Below, in pieces: positions 16,923 to 24,334 of a DNA stretch of 64,000 nt; the stretch's first letter is position 1; each line of letters starts with the position of its first letter. A program made the position numbers and the translations under genes. Under the pieces are notes generated by a model that worked only from the letters and a program-made list of their open reading frames with translations, made no database searches and was not told where the DNA came from. The DNA is from DASRBN01 sp035294305 (lineage in GTDB: Bacteria > Chloroflexota > Ktedonobacteria > Ktedonobacterales > Ktedonobacteraceae): contig DATGLD010000038.1 in the NCBI GenBank assembly GCA_035294305.1, positions 18,885 through 82,884 on the forward strand. The letters are read 5' to 3'.

Positions 16923-17180
16923 ATGACCTATGTTATTACTCAGCCGTGTATTGGCGTAAAGGATGCATCCTGCGTGGATGTCTGCCCTGTCGATTGCATC
17001 CATCCCACGCAGAGCGAGGAGGAGTTTGAGACGGTTGAGCAACTGTATATCAACCCTGATGAGTGTATCGACTGTGGCGCTTGCGAGCCTGCCTGTCCCG
17101 TCACCGCCATTTTTGAGGAATCCGCGACCCCTGAAGAATGGAGGCAGTATATCAAGATCAACGCGGATTTCTTCAAATAA
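16923..17180 (+). CDS. Ferredoxin with two Fe-S clusters (7Fe/8Fe type)
   Basis: An 85-residue electron-transfer protein. The first cluster site is C9 x7 C17 xxx C21, with C25 (CIGVKDASCVDVCPVDC); the second is CIDCGACEPACP. The widened first spacing (seven residues between the first two Cys) is typical of 7Fe FdxA-type ferredoxins with one 3Fe-4S and one 4Fe-4S cluster. Between the sites is an acidic loop rich in Glu. It is a soluble redox carrier; partners are not visible in the neighbourhood. GAGGAGGATATCTTAATC precedes the ATG, a good site, and the promoter at 16786 is close to consensus. Confidence 0.9.
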   Translation: MTYVITQPCIGVKDASCVDVCPVDCIHPTQSEEEFETVEQLYINPDECIDCGACEPACPVTAIFEESATPEEWRQYIKINADFFK

Positions 17181-17204
17181 ATTAAAATGATGCTGCCCCT
17201 GGCA

Positions 17205-17248
17205 GGGCGACCAGGCGCTGATCAATCCGCGCTCTACACCGGTCGCCC
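17205..17248 (+). terminator. Inverted repeat after the ferredoxin gene
   Basis: GGGCGACC (17205-17212) pairs with GGTCGCCC (17241-17248), 24 bp after the stop. No long T-run follows, so termination is only likely. Confidence 0.4.
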
Positions 17249-17372
17249 CTTGGTAGCCCGGGTAGCCTGGATTCCTTTGGTCTGATTGTTTGCGAGTGAC
17301 TCAAGCTGTTTCACCTGGCGGCTCACAGTGAAAAACTTCCCTGTTCGTTATGTAGACCTTGTCTTTACGCTA

Positions 17373-17381
17373 TGATATAAT
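17373..17381 (+). promoter_or_regulatory. Extended -10 promoter of the gene at 17435
   Basis: TGATATAAT is an extended -10 without a good -35, about 54 nt before the ATG. Confidence 0.4.
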
Positions 17382-17434
17382 GCGATACAACTCTCATCGA
17401 ATGAACACACCGATTTCTAAGGAGATGAACTCCT

Positions 17435-18061
17435 ATGCCTATTACACGTCGTAGACGCGCAAATCCACCCGATCAGCCGGAGAATAACAATCATCTTGCC
17501 GATCAAACTGAAAATGCAGCAGAAGCATTTGCTGCTGAGCCTGTAACTGCCGCCTCTAACAATGGAGATGATACGGAGGCACCGCTCGAACAGGCGGAAG
17601 AAGCGCCTTTCGCCCCTATGAATCCGGCGCTCCCACCGGTCTCCAATGGGGACCGTGTGGAGCGTCTAGAGCGTCAGGACTACACGCCCCCTATTGAGAG
17701 TGGGCGGCGAACTGCTCGCGGTGAACTTTTCCGCCGGCCGCCGGTAACGCCTCCACCGCAACAACCTGCGCCGGCAAGTTTCGCTTCATCGAGCCCCCCA
17801 CCGGCACCGACGCACGAGATTTCTCTGCCTCTCGGCAATCTGCTGCACCTGGCCTATAATCCCGGTTATACCGGAGCAGAAGAAGCTCGTGGCCTGTTGC
17901 TGTATCGGCTGTCTGAAGAAAGCAAAGCCGGTGGTCGCGCTCGCTGTTGGAGCTGTGGTTCCATTGCCATCGCCTACGACCGTTGGAACACACGCAGTCG
18001 AACTTTTGGAGAGGTCGGTATCGCCTACTGCGAAATATGCGGTGTTTGGAGTGTTATGTAG
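17435..18061 (+). CDS. Pro/Ala-rich protein with C-terminal CxxC pair (zinc-ribbon-like)
   Basis: The first ~130 residues are low-complexity, rich in Pro, Ala, Glu and Asn, and predicted to be disordered. The last ~75 residues are compact: a helix (LGNLLHLAYNPG), YTGAEEARGLLLYRLSEES, then CWSCGSIAIAYDRWNT and a closing CEICGVWSVM. Two CxxC pairs 30 residues apart suggest a zinc ribbon. I do not recognise the family. AAGGAGATGAACTCCT precedes the ATG. It is followed 78 bp later by a second small Cys-containing protein on the same strand, so the two may be functionally linked. Confidence 0.6.
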   Translation: MPITRRRRANPPDQPENNNHLADQTENAAEAFAAEPVTAASNNGDDTEAPLEQAEEAPFAPMNPALPPVSNGDRVERLERQDYTPPIESGRRTARGELFRRPPVTPPPQQPAPASFASSSPPPAPTHEISLPLGNLLHLAYNPGYTGAEEARGLLLYRLSEESKAGGRARCWSCGSIAIAYDRWNTRSRTFGEVGIAYCEICGVWSVM

Positions 18062-18139
18062 CTGGTTGTTCATCGGTAGAATGGTGTTGAACTGCTAAAT
18101 CGGAGATAGTGCCCCGCCGGTTTCTTCTAAGGAGTACAC

Positions 18140-18355
18140 ATGACTCAAGCGCATGAGGAGCCTGTAACCCGTCGCTGCCCGCGCTGCGGTGGACTGATGC
18201 GCAAGCCGCCCGGAAGTACACTTTTCTGGCATGCCGATAATAATCATCCACGCTGCGACATTACTAATCTTGCTGATATTCCAGAGACAGCCCTGCCGGT
18301 TGATATTGAGCAGGAAGATGATTCTTCCTCTAAAAAACGTAACCGCAAGAAGTAA
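18140..18355 (+). CDS. Small zinc-finger-like protein of unknown function
   Basis: The 71-residue protein carries CPRCGG near the N-terminus, then W-H and H-P-R-C about 20 residues later (LFWHADNNHPRCD), enough for one zinc site. The tail is acidic, then lysine/arginine-rich (SSSKKRNRKK). No known family is recognised. TAAGGAG about 8 nt before the ATG supports translation. It may bind nucleic acid through its basic tail, but that is inference from composition only. Confidence 0.55.
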   Translation: MTQAHEEPVTRRCPRCGGLMRKPPGSTLFWHADNNHPRCDITNLADIPETALPVDIEQEDDSSSKKRNRKK

Positions 18356-18464
18356 GCCCGGAATACAACCAGAATATCTCGTGTTTCGTATATTGGATAA
18401 AAGTTACAAAACACTTCTTCATGGGAGTTGCAGCATAAAATTCTAAAGCTGAGGTTTGCTAGCT

Positions 18465-19223
18465 ATGTTTAATCCACGGAATAACAGCCCTTTCGGCAGA
18501 GGCGGGCCGTTCGGGGGCTCTCGCTATCAATATCAGACAGCCTCACCTTATGGCTACGCGGTGGGTACTCCGGCCCAGACGAGTAGTTTGATCAGCAAGG
18601 TGATGGGCCTGCTGGCCTTTTCGTTCCTGTGTGCGTTGCTAGGCACATTTGCGGGGTTAGCCATTGGCCTGTCTTTCTCTGGCTACCTGTTCGTCGCTAT
18701 AGCCGGGCTTGTCGTCCTCCTTATTCTGAGGTTTGCCATCAATAAACCGGGATGGAACCTGTTCCTGCTATACCTGTTCACATTTCTGGAAGGATTGGCG
18801 CTCTCGCCGATCATTAGTTTATACCTGGGAGCGGGCTACGGGTATATTCTGAGTGAGGCCTTTTTGATCACGGCGGTTACGTCGCTGGGCCTGTCAGTTT
18901 ACGCCTGGACTACCAAACGTGACTTCTCGCGGCTGGGCGACTACCTCTTTTTCGGCCTCCTCTTGCTCATTGTCGCGGGTATCGTCGGCATCTTCTTCGG
19001 CGGGATCTTCTCGATCCCGCTGGTAGGGTTGTTCATCTCGATCTTCGGGGTCGCGATTTTCTCCGGCTATGTGCTGTACTATGTGCAGCGCGCGCGTTAC
19101 ATGGCCGATACGTTGCCAAATGCAATCGGCATCACCGTCTCGCTCTTTATCACTGTGATGAACCTGTTCCTCTATATTCTGGAATTGCTCACAATTCTGC
19201 AGGGCGGCGGTCGCAGACGGTAA
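18465..19223 (+). CDS. Bax inhibitor-1 / YccA family membrane protein
   Basis: After a short Gly/Tyr/Pro-rich cytoplasmic head (about 45 residues), seven hydrophobic segments follow the BI-1 pattern. The sequence TFLEGLALSPIISLYLGAG matches the conserved E-G region, and ISIFGVAIFSGYVLYYVQRA plus a final LNLFLYILELL segment match the family end. BI-1 proteins are pH-sensitive leak channels or regulators of membrane proteolysis (family knowledge). The start at 18465 is preferred, with GAGG 10 nt upstream; an in-frame TTG 9 nt earlier is less likely. A stem-loop terminator follows directly. Confidence 0.85.
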   Translation: MFNPRNNSPFGRGGPFGGSRYQYQTASPYGYAVGTPAQTSSLISKVMGLLAFSFLCALLGTFAGLAIGLSFSGYLFVAIAGLVVLLILRFAINKPGWNLFLLYLFTFLEGLALSPIISLYLGAGYGYILSEAFLITAVTSLGLSVYAWTTKRDFSRLGDYLFFGLLLLIVAGIVGIFFGGIFSIPLVGLFISIFGVAIFSGYVLYYVQRARYMADTLPNAIGITVSLFITVMNLFLYILELLTILQGGGRRR

Positions 19224-19239
19224 CATAAGATTCCACGAC

Positions 19240-19275
19240 GGGCGACTAGAAGGGTGCGCGCCCTTCTAGTCGCCC
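19240..19275. terminator. Terminator hairpin after the BI-1 family gene
   Basis: GGGCGACTAGAAGGG and CCCTTCTAGTCGCCC form a perfect 15-bp stem with a 6-nt loop, 17 bp after the stop. No T-run follows. Confidence 0.65.
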
Positions 19276-19341
19276 ACCCCAAAACCTCCCGCGATAGTCC
19301 TGTTTCTCACCTGGAATAAGATTGGCTACGACCTTGTTCAC

Positions 19342-19371
19342 TTGATTAGATGTTCCTTGAGAAAATATAAT
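19342..19371 (+). promoter_or_regulatory. Promoter of the thioredoxin gene
   Basis: TTGATT, 18-nt spacer, TATAAT, about 50 nt before the ATG. Confidence 0.55.
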
Positions 19372-19420
19372 AATCACAATGTCCGTGATTGCATCCATGT
19401 GAAAGTGAGCGAATAAAATA

Positions 19421-19774
19421 ATGGATACACATCCGAATCTATTCCATGTGACCGACCAGGATTTTGAATCGAAGGTATTGAAGTCCGACATGCCGGTAAT
19501 CGTTGATTTCTGGGCGGCATGGTGTGGTCCCTGTAGGGCTATTGCGCCCGTGTATGAGAAGTTGAGCGACGAATACCTGGGCAAGTTGGGCTTTGCCAAG
19601 ATGGATATCGACCAGTATGAGCAAGTCCCCGGACGACTTGGCATTCAGGCTATTCCCACACTTCTGATTTTCAAGGGCGGTAAGGAAATTGGCCGTCTCG
19701 TTGGTCCTCATCCCCTGCGCTTGAAGAGTATGATTGACAGGGTGCTTGCCGATAACGGGGTTCAGGTAGCGTAA
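19421..19774 (+). CDS. trxA: Thioredoxin
   Basis: A 117-residue single-domain thioredoxin with the canonical WCGPCR active site (in VDFWAAWCGPCR), the cis-proline segment AIPTLLIFKGGKE, and the usual C-terminal helix. It reduces protein disulfides in the cytoplasm with thioredoxin reductase, which is not in this window. It has no signal peptide and the length is normal. The ribosome site is weak (GAGCGAATAAAATA before the ATG). It is transcribed alone, with its own promoter and a large inverted repeat downstream. Confidence 0.92.
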   Translation: MDTHPNLFHVTDQDFESKVLKSDMPVIVDFWAAWCGPCRAIAPVYEKLSDEYLGKLGFAKMDIDQYEQVPGRLGIQAIPTLLIFKGGKEIGRLVGPHPLRLKSMIDRVLADNGVQVA

Positions 19775-19820
19775 CCTGCTACCTGCAATCCTGTTTTTCG
19801 AAAATTAACAGGTTAGCAAT

Positions 19821-19949
19821 ACAGGCCGGTCAACCGGCGGCGGGCGCGGTGAATCGGCTCTTATGGGCCACCCATAAGGGTCCTGGTATAATCGAGTCGA
19901 GTGCGTTTCAATGCTCCATGCCCGCCGCCGGTTGACCGGTATTGCCTGT
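19821..19949. repeat. Long inverted repeat element with nested hairpin
   Basis: CCGGTCAACCGGCGGCGGGC (19826-19845) pairs exactly with GCCCGCCGCCGGTTGACCGG (19920-19939); ACAGG/CCTGT extends the ends imperfectly. Inside is a second hairpin, CTTATGGG (19860-19867) / CCCATAAG (19871-19878), followed by an unpaired stretch containing TATAAT. It lies between trxA and the GntR gene and has no coding capacity. Confidence 0.65.
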
Positions 19950-20068
19950 GGAGGAATCATCAGGTGTCAGATTATTCCATCCGTTCCCATTTCCGATCTG
20001 CCTATTTGTCAGGATGCCCTTTCGTTCGCGGATTTTATAACAATGCTGTAAAATCGTGTCCTAACCCC

Positions 20069-20097
20069 TCGACGCTTGTTCACTTTTGTGCTATATT
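20069..20097 (+). promoter_or_regulatory. Candidate promoter of the GntR-family gene
   Basis: TCGACG, 17-nt spacer, TATATT, about 55 nt before the ATG. Confidence 0.35.
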
Positions 20098-20151
20098 CAT
20101 CGGTATCTTGTTAGTCTATTCATAGTTGTATGGACATAGGGGAGACTGTAT

Positions 20152-20892
20152 ATGCCGACATTAGAACGTTCAAACCCGTTGCCACTCTACTACCAGCTCA
20201 AAGAAGTGCTGCGACAGCAGATACGGGCCGGGCACCTCGCTCCTCACACTGCTATTCCCTCCGAACCCGAACTAGTGGCCCGCTATCATGTCAGCCGCGC
20301 AACTGTGCGCCAGGCGCTGACGGAGCTGGTACACGAAGGGTTACTCTACCGGCAGCATGGAAAAGGAACCTTCGTGTGCGAACCACGCGTGCAGCAAACG
20401 TTGAGCGAACTGACCAGCTTGAGTGAGGAACTGCGCAAACGGGGGAAAAAGCCAGGAGGTCTCTTGCTTATCAGTGAGCTGGTACGAGGCAGTGAGACTA
20501 TTCGCAAAAGTTTGCAGTTGACAGATGAAGAGCAGGTTATTCGCCTGGAGCGCTTGCGCACTGCCGACGATACGCCTGTTGCGTATGAAATTCACTATTT
20601 GCCCCATCCTCGTGCCAGCAGTATTTACCAGCGCGCAAAAGAGGTTGCCGATGGCTCTCTCTATAGCTTGATGATCAGCGAAGGCCTGAGCCCTTATATT
20701 GCCGAACAAACTATTACAGCGGGGCGTCCTTCCACGCGTGCCGCCGAACTTTTGAAAATTCAACAGGATGAACCGGGATTATACATCTCTTGTACTACCT
20801 TTGATCAGACAGGCATGCCAGTCGAGTATTCCGAAACGTTCTTCCCCGGTTCGCGTTACGAGGCGCGGGTGACTTTGCGGATAGCCAGGTAG
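20152..20892 (+). CDS. GntR-family transcriptional regulator, HutC/UTRA type
   Basis: The N-terminal winged helix-turn-helix (about residues 5-75) has the family signature IPSEPELVARYHVSRATVRQ and the wing LLYRQHGKGTFV. The C-terminal UTRA effector domain (about 95-240) has IRLERLRTADDTPVAYEIHY and, near the end, YSETFFPGSRYEARVTL. Members sense sugars, amino sugars or histidine-pathway compounds and repress nearby operons. None of the adjacent genes is an obvious target, so it may act at a distance, for example on the carbohydrate operon at 39-47 kb (inference). GGGGAG lies 7 nt before the ATG. Confidence 0.88.
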   Translation: MPTLERSNPLPLYYQLKEVLRQQIRAGHLAPHTAIPSEPELVARYHVSRATVRQALTELVHEGLLYRQHGKGTFVCEPRVQQTLSELTSLSEELRKRGKKPGGLLLISELVRGSETIRKSLQLTDEEQVIRLERLRTADDTPVAYEIHYLPHPRASSIYQRAKEVADGSLYSLMISEGLSPYIAEQTITAGRPSTRAAELLKIQQDEPGLYISCTTFDQTGMPVEYSETFFPGSRYEARVTLRIAR

Positions 20893-20913
20893 GACGGGTA
20901 TTCCGGTCGGCCC

Positions 20914-20942
20914 TTGCGGTAGTCTGCTCAATCCGCTATACT
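20914..20942 (+). promoter_or_regulatory. Promoter of the TPR-protein gene
   Basis: TTGCGG, 17-nt spacer, TATACT, about 100 nt before the ATG. A second TTGACA near 20974 has no good -10. Confidence 0.45.
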
Positions 20943-21041
20943 ACGCAAGGATTTACTCACAATACTATTCACCTTGACAACACCTATATTTTAAAGGGTA
21001 GGATCAGTACAAAGGAAAATAGAGGAGCATAAGCGTTTACT

Positions 21042-22466
21042 ATGGATGAAATGCAGACCTTCGATAATAACGATAGTGCCAGCCCGAATGGGGCGGCACC
21101 ACAGGCTCAGCATCTTGGTGAGCAGGAATGGACGGATAGAGGCAATGCCGCCGCTGAGCAGGGAGACTATGAAACGGCGGCCGAGGCTTTCCAACAAGCC
21201 GTCGAAGCGAATCCAACCGATGCGCGAGCGCGCTATAACCTGGCGCTGGCCCAGCAGTATCTGGGCGACGCCGAGAGCGCCATTGCCGGCTATCGACGGG
21301 CGATAGACCTTGATCCGCGGCTGATTGATGCATATACCAACCTGGGCAACCTGTACGGGGAGTTGGGAATGCAAGAAGAGTCGCTGGAGATCTTCCGCGT
21401 GGCTCTGGAGTTCGATCCTGAAAATGATGAGCTTTATATCAATGTTGGCGATGCGTACCGGTCGCAGAATCTCTACCAGGACGCGGTTCAGGCCTATCGC
21501 CAGGCGCTCATTCTCAATCCCGATAACACGCTGGCCGCTGATAATCTGCGCGATGTGCGCGAGCGCATTAACAACCAGCTGCGTCGGGTGATGGAGCAGG
21601 AACGGCGCGTGGACGAAGACCCCGCTGACCTCGCGCGTTATGCTGAGCTGGTCAACCTCTACCTGGACATGCGACGCTACGATGAGGCGCTTTCAATAGC
21701 AAACCAGATGGTGAGCCTGGACCCCGAAGATCGGACCGGCTATGATTCGCTGGCCTCAGTGTATGAGGCAATGCAGGACCGTGACCAGGCGGTAGAAACG
21801 TATGCGCGTATCGTATCAATGGACCCCGATGACGCCGAGGCCTGGGAACATCTGGGCACCTGGCGCTCAATCCAGGGCAATTCGGATGAGGCTATTGCGG
21901 CCTACCAGCGGGCGATTCAGATTGACCCCAATCGTTTTACTACGCGCTTCAGCCTGGCGGAAGCCTATCTGGAAGCAGAACGCTATGAGGAGGCGCGAGC
22001 CGCCTACCAGGGCCTCATTGAAGATGCGGAGCAGTTAGAACCCGACGACATAGCCGCCGCCTACGCTGGACTCGCTGATACGTACAACAGCATGGAACGT
22101 TATGACGATGCTGTCCAGACCAGCCAGACCCTTCTGGAGCAGTTCGAGGATGATCCAGAAGGCTATTACCAGCTGGCCACCGCCTATGATGCGCTTGGCC
22201 GTTACGATGAGGCCATTGAGAACTACGAGAACGCCATCGATAGCGATCCTCTCAATGCCGATTATTATAACGACCTTGCCGATACGTATCGAGAGGTGAA
22301 ACGCTATGACGAGGCCCTTGAGACGGTACAGCAGGCCATTGCTCTAGACCCTGGAATGATTCTCGCCTATGAGACGCTGGCACAGATCTACCAGGAGATG
22401 GGCCGCAACGATAAAGCGGTTGAGGCTATGGATCAGGCCAACGCGCTGCGTATGGTAACAGAATAA
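21042..22466 (+). CDS. Tetratricopeptide-repeat protein
   Basis: A 474-residue soluble protein made almost wholly of about eleven 34-residue TPR units, such as ARYNLALAQQYLGDAESAIA, AYTNLGNLYGELGMQEESLE and DYYNDLADTYREVKRYDEAL. It is very acidic, with no signal peptide or enzymatic domain. TPR solenoids act as protein-binding scaffolds; the partner is not indicated by the neighbours. GAGGAG lies 14 nt before the ATG, a wider spacing than usual. It is transcribed alone and meets the convergent nucleotidyltransferase-HepT gene at a terminator. Confidence 0.85.
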   Translation: MDEMQTFDNNDSASPNGAAPQAQHLGEQEWTDRGNAAAEQGDYETAAEAFQQAVEANPTDARARYNLALAQQYLGDAESAIAGYRRAIDLDPRLIDAYTNLGNLYGELGMQEESLEIFRVALEFDPENDELYINVGDAYRSQNLYQDAVQAYRQALILNPDNTLAADNLRDVRERINNQLRRVMEQERRVDEDPADLARYAELVNLYLDMRRYDEALSIANQMVSLDPEDRTGYDSLASVYEAMQDRDQAVETYARIVSMDPDDAEAWEHLGTWRSIQGNSDEAIAAYQRAIQIDPNRFTTRFSLAEAYLEAERYEEARAAYQGLIEDAEQLEPDDIAAAYAGLADTYNSMERYDDAVQTSQTLLEQFEDDPEGYYQLATAYDALGRYDEAIENYENAIDSDPLNADYYNDLADTYREVKRYDEALETVQQAIALDPGMILAYETLAQIYQEMGRNDKAVEAMDQANALRMVTE

Positions 22467-22502
22467 ACATAAGTCATCCTGAATCTTGACGAATGGGTAT
22501 GA

Positions 22503-22530
22503 AGAGGGCGACCACAAGGGTACGCCCTCT
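22503..22530. terminator. Terminator hairpin between convergent genes
   Basis: AGAGGGCG (22503-22510) pairs with CGCCCTCT (22523-22530) around a 12-nt loop. Confidence 0.55.
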
Positions 22531-22559
22531 GCTCTCCCCTCCCTTATGCTCATTCTCTC

Positions 22560-23402
22560 TTACTTATTTGCGATTTTTTCCTCGACCGCGGTCGCAAAAG
22601 CCTCCAGATCACCGAGGCGATGCTGGAGGTGGTCGTAGAGCAGGTCGCGATTGAGCGTGCTGGGGTCATAGACCAGCGCATCACGGAGGTTGGTGAGGAT
22701 TTCCAGGCGGAAGGCCAGTGTTTGCGGAATAATCTGCTGAGAGCCGACGATACTGAGCAGTTCGTGATAGCCTTCGGGACGCCTTAGGCCAAGCGATGCT
22801 ACCAGGGTGCCACAGATTTGCAGGCAGGCCTCTATCGCCAACTGCAGGTACCTCTCGGCGAGACCATAGACGCGAAAGTCGAGTGTAAATTCCTCGCGCT
22901 TCGTCTTTGCCAGGTCTTGCAGGATAGCGACAGCATCGCGCAGTTGTTTCAAGTGACGCTGCACCAGTTCTTTATCAACCGGTAGCACCTGTCCATAGAG
23001 CCGCCGGCTCAGGGCCTGGTTCTGAATCTCATCGAATTTCTTGAAATCCAGGTAATCCATCACCGCTTTCGTCTCAAATGCCACGCGTGATTTCTCATCG
23101 CGGCTGAAAAGTATCTGGCCATACTTGATGACCTGCAATTTGAGCAGGAGCGAGGCCTGGTTTAAAATCACGACATCGATATTATCGGATTCCAGGCGTT
23201 TGGCCAGTTCGCTGAAAAAGTAGAGCTGGTAGTCAAGGAATTGGTCGGATTTGATCTGTTCCATCAGGAGAATGGCGATATCTACATCGGTGAGGTGTCC
23301 GAATGAGGTGCGAGTCGAGAGCGAACCGGTGAGATAAGCCGTGTTGACAGGACTTTGCGTGAAGAGTTGATTGAGACGAGACTGCTTTTCGAATAAGTTC
23401 AT
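22560..23402 (-). CDS. Fused MntA-type nucleotidyltransferase and HepT-like (DUF86) protein
   Basis: The first ~110 residues are a minimal nucleotidyltransferase: TGSLSTRTSFGHLTDVDIAI gives the GS...DxD motif (G26-S27, D39 and D41), one residue longer than the usual spacing, with a third Asp in NIDVVIL. Residues ~125-275 form a HepT-like helical bundle (YLQLAIEACLQICGTLVA and a late LRDALVYDP). In classical systems MntA (antitoxin) AMPylates HepT (RNase toxin); here both are in one chain. The HepT RNase motif RxxxxHxY is not intact: the expected His position is Tyr in RDALVYDP. The start at 23402 has GGAGG 8 nt upstream. Confidence 0.75.
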   Translation of the reverse strand: MNLFEKQSRLNQLFTQSPVNTAYLTGSLSTRTSFGHLTDVDIAILLMEQIKSDQFLDYQLYFFSELAKRLESDNIDVVILNQASLLLKLQVIKYGQILFSRDEKSRVAFETKAVMDYLDFKKFDEIQNQALSRRLYGQVLPVDKELVQRHLKQLRDAVAILQDLAKTKREEFTLDFRVYGLAERYLQLAIEACLQICGTLVASLGLRRPEGYHELLSIVGSQQIIPQTLAFRLEILTNLRDALVYDPSTLNRDLLYDHLQHRLGDLEAFATAVEEKIANK

Positions 23403-23579
23403 GTGCAACCCTCCGGGAGAAAGCCTATGATTGCCACCTGAGACTAAACGGAACGCTTTTCTCCAGGAAAACACTATTCCTACTACTAACTGTACCATAA
23501 AAACGCCAGGAACGTAACCCTGAGCGCTATTATTTTCTACACGAAAAGAAGTTCGAAAAAGTTCTGCTTGCCTGTCTTC

Positions 23580-24257
23580 TTATCCTTCAACCCACTCCTC
23601 TCCATTGCTGGCGACCTCTTTCTTCCAGATAGGTACGCTCGTTTTGAGTGCGTCGATGATATAACGGCAGGCTTCGAATGCTTCGCCACGATGTGGTGTT
23701 GCCACGACGACGATCACGCTGGCCTCGCCGATTTCAAGCCGGCCCACGCGATGGGCGACCGCGACCCGCTCTATGCCCCAGCGCTGCTGGGCTTGTGTCA
23801 CAATCGCGCGTATCTGCTGAATTGCCATTTCGGGATAAACATCGTATTCGAGGTAGCGCACCTGTTTCCCGCGCGCATTGTCGCGCACCACCCCCTCGAA
23901 CACCACGATGCCGCCTACGCTAGGATGGCTCACGGCCTCGATCAAGGCCCTGCGGTCCAACGGTTCGCGCGTAATCGAAATCAAAGGCTCCATGGAATTC
24001 TCCTGAACCGGCATTCCTCCGCCAACGGGAGGAATGAAAACGACCTCGTCACCGTCGTGCAGCGGCGTATCCGGTAGGACATAGCCGCGATTGACGGCAC
24101 AGGCAGAGCGTTGCATGATGGCTTGCAGGCGTGGATAGCGTGTGATGAGCAGCGTTCGCACATCGGCAACGCTGGCGCCTGCTGGCAAGGTCACTATTTC
24201 CTCGTTCTGCCCCGTTATTTCGCGGAACGAGGCAAAATAACGCATACGGATATTCAT
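23580..24257 (-). CDS. Molybdopterin synthase as a MoaD-MoaE fusion
   Basis: Residues ~1-81 are MoaD: MNIRMRYFASFREITGQ at the start and HDGDEVVFIPPVGGG at the end, whose Gly-Gly must be free to carry the thiocarboxylate sulfur. From about residue 90 a complete MoaE follows, with VGGIVVFEGVVRD, YDVYPEMA, the AVAHRVGRLEIGE core and the active-site Lys region PIWKKEVASNGEEW. Together they convert precursor Z (cPMP) to molybdopterin. The chosen start has no Shine-Dalgarno site; an extended -10 (TGCTATACT, 24264-24272) lies so close that the transcript would begin at the ATG, suggesting leaderless translation. No other molybdopterin gene is in the window. Confidence 0.9.
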   Translation of the reverse strand: MNIRMRYFASFREITGQNEEIVTLPAGASVADVRTLLITRYPRLQAIMQRSACAVNRGYVLPDTPLHDGDEVVFIPPVGGGMPVQENSMEPLISITREPLDRRALIEAVSHPSVGGIVVFEGVVRDNARGKQVRYLEYDVYPEMAIQQIRAIVTQAQQRWGIERVAVAHRVGRLEIGEASVIVVVATPHRGEAFEACRYIIDALKTSVPIWKKEVASNGEEWVEG

Positions 24258-24263
24258 AAGGAA

Positions 24264-24272
24264 AGTATAGCA
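24264..24272 (-). promoter_or_regulatory. Extended -10 of the moaD-moaE gene, leaderless layout
   Basis: On the minus strand TGCTATACT ends 6 nt before the ATG at 24257, so transcription should start at or next to the start codon. Part of this box lies in the left arm of the palindrome 24267-24334. Confidence 0.5.
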
Positions 24273-24334
24273 TATACATGATGAGCGCTGCATCCAGCCG
24301 TGGCTGGATGCAGCGCTCATCATGTATATGCTAT
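24267..24334. terminator. 68-bp near-continuous palindrome with 33-bp perfect arms
   Basis: The arms 24267-24299 and 24302-24334 are exact reverse complements (inner ends CATCCAGCC/GGCTGGATG) around a 2-nt loop. It contains the stop codon of the M32 carboxypeptidase (24331-24333) and most of the -10 box of the downstream moaD-moaE gene. A hairpin this long would stop transcription from the peptidase operon and insulate moaD-moaE. Confidence 0.8.

Noticed and set aside
20960..21010. TTGACA near 20974 as the main promoter of the TPR gene
   Set aside because: No -10 box at 16-18 nt; the TTGCGG-17-TATACT pair upstream fits better.
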